A stretch of DNA of 64,000 nt, from the NCBI GenBank assembly GCA_013400155.1, contig VXBM01000023.1, positions 1,007,511-1,071,510 of the forward strand, in the 5' to 3' direction. Numbering within the stretch: the stretch's first letter is position 1; each line of letters begins with the position of its first letter. Below the pieces are notes generated by a model. The model ran no database searches, was not told where the DNA came from, and saw nothing but the letters and a program-made list of their open reading frames with translations. The translations under genes and the position numbers were made by a program. The DNA comes from Helopsaltes ochotensis. Its lineage: Eukaryota; Chordata; Aves; Passeriformes; Locustellidae. Positions 1-12,134 of the stretch are shown one piece after another.

Positions 1-368
1 GTTAAATCACAGGGGGTTAGTTAAGTGTTTAGGTCAATCATCAAATGTGCTATCAACAGCAGTAAGTCTTGTTTGGAAACAACTTTGATATAACCAAATC
101 TGTTGAGCTAATCAGTGATCCACAAATCTAAACTCCCAAATTTAAAGAGACTGATCTACATTATGCCATTTTTGCATTTTAAACATGTAAGTTCTGTTAA
201 TTCATACAATTAATTGAAAAGAAGTACTTCAAAACTTCATAAAAACCCATTAGTAACCTCTTTTAAGTAAATAATCAGGATCTCTCAAACATCTTAAACG
301 TTACCCTCCAATGTCCTACTGACTCCATCGAGATGTAAAGCAAAATTGTAAAAAGCATTGGTGCTTAC
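1..368 (-). other. Probable intron, minus-strand gene
   Basis: This AT-rich stretch lies downstream, on the minus strand, of the candidate coding exon at 369-517. It begins with that exon's 5' splice site (GTAAGCAC read on the minus strand, 368-361). I see no further exon, repeat or poly(A) site that I can support. The intron assignment depends entirely on the neighbouring exon being real. Confidence 0.4.
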
Positions 369-517
369 CATTCTGTAATGTGTTTCTTGCTGTCATAATT
401 CAATTGCACATAAGCAGTGAGGTTTTTTCTAGAGAGTTTTAAGCAGTACGTGGAGAAGTTTGAAGTGTCTACATAATAAGACAGATCACACTTTGTGACT
501 AGCCACTTGACATTTTC
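369..517 (-). CDS. Candidate internal coding exon, product not recognised
   Basis: This is the best coding-exon candidate in the left part of the window. Read on the minus strand, it starts after an acceptor ending in TATAAG and ends at the strong donor GAATG|GTAAGCAC. The 149 bases stay open in one frame for 49 codons plus two bases, so the exon enters in phase 0 and leaves in phase 2. The fragment includes SYYVDTSNFSTYCLKLSRK and then NLTAYVQLNYDSKK. It contains two N-glycosylation sequons (NFS, NLT) and alternating hydrophobic residues, as in a beta-rich domain. I do not recognise the family. The weak point is the acceptor, whose pyrimidine tract is poor. The base composition of the whole 1-13 kb region also favours minus-strand transcription. 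A chance open frame next to a chance donor remains possible. Confidence 0.45.
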
Positions 518-1757
518 CTTATAAATTTATAACTAAAGCCTTTATGCAAGTGCAGTAGAACTAAAATTTAATGGCTGGAGGACACACAGAACAAGGTCAC
601 CCTAAACTATCATATTCTTTTGCTGACAAAAAAAAAACAACTAGGTTTTTCTTTTGTACTTGGGAACTTGGGAGAAAAGGCAACAAGGGAACTAAAGGAA
701 TACTCAAAATGTGAACATGCTTTACCCACCCCCCCCGCCCCTTCCTATCTCTACTTTAAAAGTTTTGCCCGACTAAATTTATTCTCGAGTGTAGATGTTA
801 GTGGACAGTCTTTCTCCCATGGTGCCCTGGAAGCTGATCAGGAGCTCTTACTCCACTGCTGTTCAGGTGAAAGCCCCCTAAGAAGACCACAGCTACTACA
901 GCAGAAGTGTGGACCAGCTGCAGGGGCAGCTCACTCTTCTCCACTAAGTTTGCACAGGCCATCTCTCTATGGAAGCGGAGGAAATGAGCTGCTGCATGTG
1001 CCCTTCAGTGGCTGACAGGTCAGGGAACAGCACTTTCTAGGAAGGGAGTCAGTCAGATGTGAAGGTGGGATGAGATCCCCTATGTAATGCACTGTGCCTT
1101 TCTCCTGTTTCACATAGCACACTTTCCAGGTCTCAGGCAACTGCATTTCAATTACCAGAGTAAAAAGAATTCAGAACACACATTTTGCCTTAAAGTTCAA
1201 GGATTTTAAACATCTAGTGAAAAAAAAAAAGTCCTTCATCCTATATCCTTCATCCCATGACAGGAGAAGGAAACCTTTACACAGGGTGATATTTTGGCTT
1301 TTCCATCTTCAGACTAATGTAAACTGTAATCTTCACAGCTGCCATTTTCACAAAGTAGTTTTTACTATTTCCTAAGTGCTCGAAGTAGACAGCCTAGAAT
1401 TATTTACATGAACAAAAACAAGGGCATCACAGCACTCACAGAAACCATGATTAGTCTTCCCATTTTCCTGTTTTAGAATAACATGAAGAAAGTGTGGGAA
1501 CAAGCCTCAACTTCTTATTTCCCTCTAATAATGGAGACTGAGGGAATAAATCGCAATCAGTACATTTACTTCATCCACTTCTGACAGTGGGAAATCAGGG
1601 CCAAGTTAAATATTTTATTCTCATGCATGCAAACAGCAAGGCTCTGTCGTTAGAGCAGCTTTTTCTGCATCTCTGAAGGCAATCTCAGGCAAAGGCGCGG
1701 TAAGCAAGCAGAGTGATCATTAACAACAAGTGACACAAACGAGCCCCGAAACCTTAC
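518..1757 (-). other. Probable intron with a GC-richer block
   Basis: The stretch is mostly AT-rich. A GC-richer block lies at about 790-1,020, with short open frames on both strands but no convincing splice-site pair. It contains the C-run at about 729-736 and several A-runs. I see no repeat family. It would be an intron if the exon candidates at 369-517 and 1758-1794 belong to one transcript. Confidence 0.3.
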
Positions 1758-1794
1758 CTCATCCTGAACTCTCGTCCAAGCTATGTGTAACCTT
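1758..1794 (-). CDS. Weak candidate small coding exon
   Basis: On the minus strand a pyrimidine-rich acceptor (TGTTCTTCTTGTATACTGAG) precedes 37 bases that end at a good donor, GATGAG|GTAAGG. Only one frame is open (RLHIAWTRVQDE), and it ends in phase 0. The next candidate exon downstream (369-517) begins in phase 0, so the two could be joined without a frame break. The exon is very short, so chance is a serious alternative. An acceptor three bases further in would give 34 bases in the same frame. Confidence 0.22.
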
Positions 1795-2883
1795 CTCAGT
1801 ATACAAGAAGAACAAGCAGGTTTTAACCACCTAACCACTGTGCCAGGCTGCAGCTGCAAAGCTGCAAGTCTGCTGCTTCATTAGCTATGGCAAATTAATG
1901 CTGAATCCTAAACAGAAGCAGGAGTGAAAATGAGTTTTAAAAATTAGGTAAGCAGCAGTATCAGCCCATAACTCTTCAATCATCTCTAGTCTTCAAGTAA
2001 AATAAAAAAGAAAACCCAGTATTTCCATGATTCTGCCTAACTTTAGGCTTATAATCATAAAACTGTGCACCTCCTTCAGCTGCATCCTTTACAAATGGAA
2101 GGCCTCGTATAAAAGGAACCCAGAGCATCTTTTGTCACTCTCTATTTACACTAACGCATGACAGAAGTCTGGGAAATTTACTGACATGCAAAAGAATTTA
2201 AAAAGTCTTCAGCTATTAAACTAATGAACAGCAAGTATATAAATTACTAATTTCATGTACATTGTTTTCTTGCCCTCTTACTTCCCAAAACTTTTACCCA
2301 ACATCTGACCCTGTACAAACAGGAGACTGGCATACAATAATTTTGGATTTTCAGCTAAGCATCATTTTTCTCCAGCAAATTCATGTAGATGATTTGCTCT
2401 GTTTTGGGAAAGTAAAATACTACCTATAACCACTCGAAAATGTTTACGCTTGCCTACTTCAACTAGACTCAAAACGATTTCAACACATCTCTAACTTTTT
2501 CTAGATGGCACAAATTGAATAGTTCAATCTTTTGTGGTAAGGAGAATACCACATTTAGTGTTTGCTACATATCATACCAGAAACAGGGGTTTCTGAACAA
2601 CATACACATGAAAACAGCTGAAAAAAATACAGACATTAAAAAAAAATACAGGCCACCTGTCCTGGCTGGTAGAACACATTAGTCTTTTCATGTCATTGCT
2701 GCAACCATGATGACCTAAGGGTATGTGCAAGACTGATTTTGGGAACAGAGGTAATATCTAGGTATATACTTAGAAAAAATAGATTAATTTCCCATACACT
2801 GAAGAAATGCCTGTGTCTCCAAAAGCTGGTCTACTTTTTCCAAATTAAGTAGTCAGCTGTGCTACTAAAAATGTAACACTTAC

Positions 2884-2897
2884 CTTCAGAATTTGTC
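2884..2897 (-). other. Candidate 14-base microexon
   Basis: Read on the minus strand, a strong pyrimidine tract and acceptor (TCCCTCGTCATTCTGCAG) is followed by only 14 bases. These end at a near-perfect donor, CTGAAG|GTAAGTG. Both signals are textbook quality, yet the space between them is tiny. If an acceptor further upstream is used instead, an open frame containing LVPRHSAGQILK precedes the same donor. The phase of this exon does not fit directly onto the candidate at 1758-1794, so a further exon or another explanation would be needed. Confidence 0.18.
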
Positions 2898-5800
2898 CTG
2901 CAGAATGACGAGGGACAAGAAAACTAAGGCGAAGAAAGCTAAGCACCACTGATTAACCAGCTAATAATCCCAAGATGAGAATCATGCTCACCATTTCCCA
3001 TGCCCTCTTCTGTAACTGCTTTCATGGATACCCATGGAACACAAGTTCTTGAAGCTTCCATTTGTGGCATAACTTTACTAGGTAACCTTAAAAGAAGTAT
3101 ATATCCATTTAGGCCATAAACTGATTTAAATACTCATAGGTTGTTTAGCCCCAAATAGTCCTCAGAAAATAATAATTAAAAAAAAAAAAAGAGAACATCT
3201 CTTCTTTATACAAATTTGCAAAGAACGCCTAGTTAGCAGAAATCAGAAAGCCACTCTAAATCAGCAAACTGAAATAATAAGGACAAAAAGAATGCCAATA
3301 AGAAAGCAGCTAAATCACTGTCTCAATAGCATCTAGGAGTGTGACGTAAACTTGATCTGAAAGGAGGGGAAAAAACCACAGAAAGCAACCAAAAAAAAAA
3401 ACAACCCGAAAAAACTTACAACAATCGCTGAAAGCTGCAAACTCAAGTTTCTCAAAGCACTGGTCTAGTTCTGTTTACTTTGGGATTCCAATTACAGCAG
3501 TTTTAACACCAACCAGTACTTTCTGTTATCTGAATTTCAGCTGCACTTCAGCTGAGGGAACTGAATTTTAAACTAATGCTGGAGATCTTGTTATACCACT
3601 GAGTGATGTCATTTTCAGTATAATATAATGCATCAATTTGCTATATAATAATATACATCACTGTAATATACATTACTGTGGTTTTGTTTTTACCTTTTGA
3701 ATCTCTCTTTGCAAGTCACTTGAGCAGAACAGGAAGTGTTAATTATTCACCAGAAAGATTTCTGGTCTTTCCTGAATTAGTCACACAAGAACTTTAATAG
3801 TCAAAGGAGAGACTGCATCACAGAATAATGGATAATAATGGGGTCCTATCTTCATCAAGAGAGTGCTGCAAAACCACCTGAGCCTCGCAGATGTGTAATG
3901 CAGGCAGTTCTTGCTCCTCTAATTGCATAGCAACTCTTCTGATTGAAAGAGATTTCCTCCACCCACCACAAACACTTCCTTCTAGATGAACCACCTGGGA
4001 AACAACATGTCAATGGGGCAATATTGTCCTACTGCAAGTTCTGATTTAAAATAAACACCAGTTTCTAAATGAAAATACTCCTTGCTCCTAAATACTCCTT
4101 GCTACAACACCTCTCATTCAAGGCTCCTAAAGCACTGTGGGATTGAATGAAGAGAGATATATGATTCACAAATGAAAACAGAGAGAGTCCTTGCAGAGAA
4201 AAGCATGGACTGACTGTCACACAGTGTATCAGCAGCAGAAACAGCAATAAATCCTTTCCAAACTTAAATGTCAAGAAGGGGATTTTTATTAAAAAAGGAA
4301 CATCCTACTACCCATATCTTTACGGGTTTATAGTCTTTAAAGTTTTGTAATAAACAGATGTCTTTTTTAAAAAAAAAATCACCATTAGAGCACAATATCT
4401 AAAGCAGTACCCAAGAGAAAGTTAAACAGGAACACATCCTGTGTCCAAAATAAAACAACTGCTAATAAACTACAATCAAAGTAAGAGAAGAATATATAGT
4501 GACATTCAACACTATATCCAGAGGCATTCTAACATCTAACTTGGATGTTAGATTCTGGAAAACAATTATATTCCACAATAGATATGTTAGGAGTGTCACA
4601 AACACTCCATGTATTTGACAAAGCCAGGAGTTAACAAGCAGCAGAATTAGTCCACTGTCCTAAATGAAAGGTGTCAACCTGCTCCATTGTAATAATTATT
4701 TCCAAGGGAAGTTTAATTTCAATTATTTTGCCAAGAAGTACCAATCACAAAGTGCCAATGACAAGAAAAATATATTTGAAGTGTGCTAGTATAATTGTTA
4801 ATTGCTTTCTTTCAAAAATTCAAAAATGAGTCAGCACCTAGGGAAGGTTCTTAATATATATGGACTAATCCTAAAAGCCCTTTATAAGTTATAGCAAAAA
4901 TCATGGTTCATCCACACCTCTGTGTTAAAAAAAATTTTAAACCCCCAACATTTCAGCTTTTTCAAAGAATTTCAAATGTATTTTAAATTTTGAAAAATTT
5001 GAGGATTTTAAAAATTTGAATTACAATGCTTTTTTTCTACTACAAATGGAGTAATTATGCTAACATGCTTGCAAATTAGAAGTGGCGAGAATCTTCATTA
5101 TGGAAACATGCTACATGAGAATTTCCTCATAGAAGTACACAGTCAAAAGTTTACTCTAAAAATAGAAATGAATAGATTTCAAATTGATAAACATGTTAAC
5201 AATTCAGGAGAACATTTGAAACCTATCTGCATGAATAAGCAAGCATTTGTTAACACGGACAATTTTGGAAACCATTACTGTCCATCAGTTCACTGAAGGA
5301 GATTATTAAGGAACAGGTAACAGTCGGGCATTAAGCAATGAACAAGCATTACTAACGCCTCGTCCTGCAAACTAGTGTCAGCAACACTCAACCTGGAACT
5401 CTTCTTGCTCAGGTAAAAAATGCATTTCACCCAGTAATAGTGGATACTTGTTAAAGAAAAGTTTCAAAGACACTTAATTGATTTATCAAAAAGCCAGGCT
5501 CCTTAATATTGACATTATCTTGGACCAAAATGGCATCTAATCAATAGTTAGAGGACAACACAATTTCCAGTACTGAGGGACTCCTGCTAAATGACAGCAT
5601 TTTGCCTACTTTATATATGCAGCTTCCTCTGAGACACCTCTGAATATAGTAATTAGAGATAAAAATGCTGCAGTTACGGCAACAAAGTTGATGTCAGTAA
5701 CAGTTACATTGTGAAGGAGAGTTGTGTTTTAGCAATTAAACCAATGAGGACATGACTTTGGATTCTGCTTTTCCAAGGGCACAACTAGGTGGTTATCATG

Positions 5801-6470
5801 AAACCAGTCTGCTTTTCCTTCTTTTAAACACTGCTTTAAATCCAGTATTGTGCCCCCCTTTCCTTAGCTGCTTAGGATTTAAATAGGACCTTCAACTTAA
5901 ATAGTACATTCAACCAAGCAGAAGTTAAATATATACATTACTAAGACAGGCCTTCAAATAAACAACTCACCCAACATTAGACACTATATAATCTAAAGAG
6001 CCAAAATCTAAAGACAGTAATCATCCACCAAACTCTTTTTCTCTCTTTGTCTGACTGCTTATTAAAATTATTTTAGGAAAACTGGTTTTTATCTCCATTC
6101 AAAATTTCTCATTACTACCAGTTAATCTCTAATTTACACAAACAATGGAAATCCAACACTAGCCAAAGTACATTTATTAAAGGACTTAACACTGATGAAA
6201 GTAGTATTAGAAATAAATTTCCTTAACACTAATAAAATTACTACAATATTTAGAAACTGAAGTTTATCTTCCTTGTATTGACTTATATTGTTCTAGCTCA
6301 GAGCATGCCAATAGTGGCCAGATTAAACAGATGAAATTGAACAGGATACCCAGAAGTCTTTCATACATAACGTGGAGCAGCATTCTCTCAAGACGCCAGA
6401 GGACACATTAAGTGTAAAAATCAACAATTTTCTAATACAGCTTCTCTGTACAGGCAAGTGCTGCACTTAC

Positions 6471-6491
6471 CACAATGCTACTAGTTAGATG
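6471..6491 (-). other. Candidate 21-base microexon
   Basis: On the minus strand the acceptor GTGTTCTGTTTCTGGTTGTAG has a long pyrimidine tract. It is followed by 21 bases and then the strong donor TTGTG|GTAAGTGC. The length is a multiple of three and one frame is open (HLTSSIV). Microexons of this size occur in vertebrate genes, often neuronal ones. Chance pairing of two good signals in 10 kb of intron is also quite possible. Confidence 0.18.
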
Positions 6492-7906
6492 CTACAACCA
6501 GAAACAGAACACACAACTGAAAACATCTTCCTTCTCCTCACAGAATACTGCAACTCTTCAACTACTATGCTTTCCTGAGCACAGGTAAGGAATAACTTAA
6601 GAGTTAACAGAACTATGCTTTACAATACACTGTTTGACATCCAAGATGTCAAAAAAAAAATACAAGTTTAACCCCACACTCTGTAAGTATATAAACTTTC
6701 CACCATTTCAAACAAAAGAGCCATCTCTATTACAAAAATAGCTTCACATCAAAATCTTAAATTAGAAGATTGGGCTTTTTTGCAGAACCTATAAATACCA
6801 ACCCACTACTTCTGTACATTAATGTCATCTCCACAGCCTGAAACCATTGTGGTCATTTGCACAAAAGTTTCATTCATCAGAACCATTTATTATTCAGTGC
6901 ATATGGTGTCCTCAACAATATTTTGTTACGTGGCCTTCTCAGGAGATCCCAAGGAGATCCCATTTTAATATCTACAGCTACTCTCACCTGAGCTTCTTCA
7001 CAGATCTATCATCAAGAGAAGTTTTGCAGCTACTGCCTGATTTTCAATTCTTCTTCCAAAAGCAAAAAAGGGACTCCAACCTAGTGAGCCCTGCCTGCTC
7101 AAAATAGACAGAAAATATTTCTGACACTTCAGTTAAAAAAAGAGGGAAAAAAGGGAGAAAATATCAATGGAATTACCAGCCTAAAGTGAATATGAAGTTT
7201 ATCTTAACCCAAAGCAGAGTTTCAACATAATCAAGATCAAATACTGTCCAACAACACTCACAAGACATTTGTCTTAACTTGTGAAGTACATTAATCACAT
7301 CAGTCAAGGTTGCGTATTTGAGGAGACACAAGAACACAATTACATTTTTAACTTCAAAGAATATAAGCAGTAATTGGCTGAGAAAGTATATCATATTCAT
7401 AATTTTTACCCGCTGGCTCTAAAGAAAGCCTGTGTCTATTTATATGCACTAAATTCTAATTTAAAAAGAAACTAAAATCCAGTAATGGCATAGTATGTTA
7501 GTGAAAACATTCAAGTCAAAACCAGACAACTCCAATAAATACATCAATCAAGGATCCTTCTCTCTAGTTAATGTTTTGCATCACTGATTTCAACACCTTA
7601 AAAGAAATACTGAGTCGTGAGACTTCCACCAATTTGAGACTTCAACAGCAGTCCAACATGCAGTAACAATATTAACATCAAATTTCAACAGAAGCGGTAA
7701 ATTGTTTAAAATTTATGGAATTAAAATCAGCAGCAGTATTTCCCCAACACTGATACCTATATTATAACCCTCTGACTGACTGGGCTTATAATCAGATACT
7801 TCTGAGAACCAAAAGCATCTTCACCAAAATGGAGCATTATTATACAAAACACATCTATGGTATCATACAGCATTTGATGTATCAAATGACATCAAATGAC
7901 ATCAAA

Positions 7907-7930
7907 AAGACAGATGATGATATCTGTCTT
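7907..7930. repeat. Perfect 9-bp inverted repeat (hairpin)
   Basis: AAGACAGAT is separated by six bases from its exact reverse complement ATCTGTCTT. Immediately to the left, about 7881-7906, the ten-base unit ATCAAATGAC is repeated in tandem about two and a half times. Either structure could be a replication-slippage product. No function is implied by sequence alone. Confidence 0.7.
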
Positions 7931-10900
7931 AATTAGCACTAACACAGACATTCCCTAGTACTAACTGTGGAATAATTGTCAGCATGGCCCAAACAGCAAT
8001 ACCTTTGACTAATCACAGTTTACAGAAGACATGAAGAAGATTCTGTCACACAGGAAGACAGAAACCCAGAAGGTGACCTAGACACAGTAACTTTTAACTC
8101 CTCCAAGCTTCAAAAGGGAGGACAATCTACTTCCTCCTTGTTTGTTCCACTTGTAAGAACAGCAGCTACAACAGTGAATTTCATTCTGACTGACGAGGAA
8201 GTTACAATTAGATTAAAAGGTGCTGGATATGCCTGTCTATAATTAACACAGCACACATTCAAAATAAAAATATTTATAAAACATTTTATATACAGATTTT
8301 GAATAAATTCATGATATAAGCAAGCAGGCTTTTTCTTCAAATTCTGGCTGCACTAAGTTAATAGACATTTTTAATCAAGCAGGCCTATTTCTGGATCTTC
8401 TTAAATAAAACGCCCTCATACACCAGCTGTTTGAATTTATTCACTCCTTAGAATTATCACACATCAAGTTTAAGGGAAACAAAATCCATTCCTTTTTTTC
8501 CCAGCAGGAAGAATGGTTAAATTATGGAACGTGTTCCTGCAGGACATTATAAGGGTCAAGAGTACATATGGCCTCACCAATTCATTATGCAAATTTATTG
8601 AAAAATAGGTAAGACCCATTAAGCTGTAAACCTATAAAACAGAGGACGACCTTCTGTCAGACTGCCAGAAGCAAAGGAGGTATATCAAGATAAGCATCAC
8701 TGCATGCTTGCTCTGTCCTTATGCTTATTCCCTCAGAATCACTTATCACCCAAATCAGAAATAGGGCTGGATGTATCTTTAGTCTGATCCAGAACAGCTG
8801 GTTTTCATTAAGTAACAAAATCTCCTTTCTGTTTTGTCTATTCTATTTAGTACTGCAAAAGAAAGCATTGTTTTCACATTCCTAGAAAAGAGCTTAGTAT
8901 AGTTAAAGTATTAAATCCAGTTCATCTGCTTTTACTTCAAGTGCCAATACGTCCCATTTCATAAGGTAAGCTTCTACAGCAAATGGAGAACTGAGCAAAA
9001 AAGTGGTACCTTGCAACTGCAGTTGCAAGAGGCAAGTGCTCACTGTACAAAAAAGTGTATAAAATTTGTATCTTTTGACTTTATTTGATATGTCCTTCTA
9101 GTTTTATTATGACTGAGGGAAATCACAATTTATTATTCTTTATCCTGCATATTTTTATTCAAACAGGAAACATGACAAAAATCAATTCCTCACCACCACT
9201 CCCTCCTCAGACAGAAGCTTCTCTACCTCATAATTCTCAATATCATCTAAAATTAGGATCTAAGCAAATAATTTCAGAGTCCCTCCAATAACCCTTATCA
9301 TACACTGTAGCACTTTGTATATTAAAAAAAAAGTTGTAAATAAATCAATTTCTCATCAGACTCTTTGTTTCTCAATTAAATTAATCTGTCACTTCCATTT
9401 GTGCAACACACCGGTAGACATATTATTACAACAGTTAATGCTGGATTTAAATATAAACTGCTTCAAGTTCTTTTACCCAAGAATTTAAGAGAGTATTATA
9501 TAAGTTCATGCATAATACTAAAGAATGACATTATAAAGTATCTTTAGTCTTAACCTAAGAGCAAAATAGGGTACCCTGTCTCACATAAACCAACAAATTC
9601 ACTGCTTACTCCAGCACCTGATCCAAAAAGCCAGCCAGTGAAAGCCTGGCTAAGGAATTGCATGATCCAAGCCCAGTGAAAACAGATTCTCAGAGGGTAA
9701 GGTACATATTTCAACAGTTTATTCAAGGCCTCATTTAGGAACATCTATGTGAGGTTGCAACAACAATTAAAACAAAATTTCGTTTAGGGAGGCACTATGC
9801 ATTCACGATGACCTACACTGCCTACGAGATTAGACAGCGTTTATTAAAAAGGCAGCATTTATTAAAAAGGAACACTGAGAGTTCCTATGCAATGAACAGC
9901 TGTAATCACCAAAAAAAGTAAAGAAAAGACTAGTCAGAAAAGAGACTTCTAAATGGCACAACATATATAATGATTGTTTGTTTAGAAGCTACAAGCAAGC
10001 TTTGGTGATACACACTCACAAACTCATCATGCTTATGTTAAATGATTCACCGTTTGATCAAATGCTTAATTTTAGCAAACAAAATTGAGGAAAGAGACAG
10101 ATTGGCATGACAAGGATCTGATGATACATAAGTGACTGGAAAATCCAGACTAAGAAAGAACCTCTGAATTGGGCCTGCACAGAATGCTTGGGGCAGAGTG
10201 TCTCAGCATACATACGATGCATGCAGTGTCAGAGAAAGGCAGAGTAAATGGCAACATCCTGCAAAAGCCCTGCTGGCATGTTCTCAAATAATATTGCTAT
10301 CAGTTTTAGCTGAGTACAGTACCTTATAGTTGCCAGAACTAAGATGAGATGAAACCAATCATACTGAGTTTTCAATCAACTTCCTGCTGGCTGCCACCAT
10401 TTCAAGAATGGAATTCATTTGTTTTATGTCTATTAACATATTTCCTTCTTTTCTGGTTTTAAGGCACTAAATGCAGTGGCATGGTGTCAGTCTGGACAAT
10501 AAAAGATAAGCAGCAGTCACTGCAGTACAAATAGAACTTTAAAAACATTACCCTCTCTGACATACACTCCTCATGGTATATGCTACCACCAGCTTACAAG
10601 TCCCTCCTATGCATATAACCATTTAACAGTCCCTGTGATGGTTTCACTCACAAGTGAAACCTTCAAGGAGATCTTTAAAAGCCAAAGGGAAATTGCCAAC
10701 ATGTAGGTCATTAAAAAATCAGCCTCATCTCTAATAAGCAAAAACATTTAACTGGAATATAATACATCCAGTAAAATTTTCATGGATTTATAAAATCTTC
10801 AACCTCGAGCTCACATACACCAGAAGGGAAAGGCTTCTGAAATCCAGTAGTCTAAGAAAAAATAAACATTACATGATTCTATGTTTCTCTGGTCTGTTAA

Positions 10901-12112
10901 CCAGGGAAATAAGAAAGCATTTTTCCAGGTCATAACAATCAGAAGTTAAGTACAGCATACTTTATATAAAGTAATTTAAAATAAAAACTTGCACCCTGAA
11001 CCCTTTCCAATCTTTGTACAGTAAGACTACTCCAATAAATAGTGAGATAGTTGATAATGACTGAAGTTGAAGATATAAAAATAGGGAGAGAGGGGAGCAA
11101 AATATTTCCAAACACTAAGTTGTATGAATTTTTCATAAATAACATGAATACTGATGAGGTTTCCCAACTGAGATTGTCTGGGTAAATGAAATTATTTTTT
11201 TAAAATATAAAGATCATCTCAGTGCTCCATTTAAACTTTACTTGAGCAGAAATGACAGACTGGAGATTCTAAAAAGAAGGGCAAGTCTGCAGATTTAAGG
11301 ATGATTCCGTGGTCTTCAACAAAAGGCAAGCAAATGTTAGCTGCTGACCTTAAGCAGATGTTTCAGAAGTTCTTAACAGCCTCACTCAAAAGTATCTTCT
11401 TTCAGCTGTTCATTTTTCAGTCTCTTAGATCTTGAAACATCAAGAGTTTAGTAGTTTTCCAGTCTCTAGTGATTCCTGAAACCTAGAGGATCTGAATTTC
11501 TAACATAAACCCAAATCTTTTAAAAGAAGAATCCCTCCAACTTCAATGCAATAGTACATACTAGTCTGCTCCCATAATCTCTTTGCATGCCATCACTATC
11601 AACCCAAGTCTCTGGAGCTACTTCTATCCCTGTTCAACCAATGGGCAAGCTTTAGCACAGTAACCCACAGCTTACTTCAATTTTAATACTTCTTCCAGTT
11701 TTTTCCTTAATGTTTCCTGTCATTGTGGCTTACTACAGAAAGCATGCATCTTCCTACAAAGAGTCCTGTAAGCATTACATAAAATCAATTTTAAAAAAAA
11801 AAAAAGGTATCATCTTTTGTACTTGGGAAAATCTAGATCTTATTGTTTGACCCCAGACACAGAATTGCTCTGCTGCTCACCTGTCTCGGGCTCACTCAAG
11901 AAGAACTGAGAACGGGTTCTCAACCATTGCACTGACAGGGACCAGAAAACATAGAGCAGTTCTGTTCCTCTACACTATCTTATTTACAAATTCAATTGAA
12001 ACTACTAAATTAAATTACAAGTTTCAGAACTTTTCACAGCTTCAAATGTCCTGGCCCTGTTGTCCCAAAACGTGACTTGACAGACATTAAGATGATATGA
12101 AAGTCACAGGTA

Positions 12113-12134
12113 AGACATGTCTTAAGACATGTTG
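12113..12134. promoter_or_regulatory. p53-family response element-like site
   Basis: Two decamers, AGACATGTCT and AGACATGTTG, are separated by two bases. The p53/p63/p73 consensus is two copies of RRRCWWGYYY with a 0-13 base spacer. The first copy matches fully and the second differs only at its last base. Both have the CATG core favoured for strong binding. The site lies about 1.5 kb from the left edge of the CpG island, probably in the first intron of the minus-strand gene. Binding is inferred from the motif only. Confidence 0.5.

Larger units (their letters stand above)
1795..12112 (-). other. Long AT-rich intronic stretch of the minus-strand unit
   Basis: About 10 kb with no supported large exon. 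In sampled lines A exceeds T and C exceeds G on the given strand, as expected when the minus strand is the RNA-like strand. Two very small exon candidates lie inside, at 2884-2897 and 6471-6491. I see short A-runs, a perfect hairpin at 7907-7930 and weakly supported open segments at 7262-7360 and 8110-8236. No CR1 fragment was seen, unlike the right side of the window. Confidence 0.4.

Noticed and set aside
620..1015. 131-codon plus-strand frame
   Set aside because: Crosses an A-run and a C-run, has no homology that I can see and lies opposite to the likely transcript.
5057..5296. 79-codon plus-strand frame in the AT-rich left part
   Set aside because: Runs against the inferred transcription direction, no splice sites, no known motif. 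Likely chance.
5974..6010. Minus-strand open piece reading FGSLDYIVSNVG before a GTGAGTT donor
   Set aside because: The sequence upstream on the minus strand is purine-rich, so there is no usable acceptor.
10862..10886. ATGATTCTATGTTTC as a CR1 tail
   Set aside because: Only the last few bases match and no CR1 sequence precedes them.
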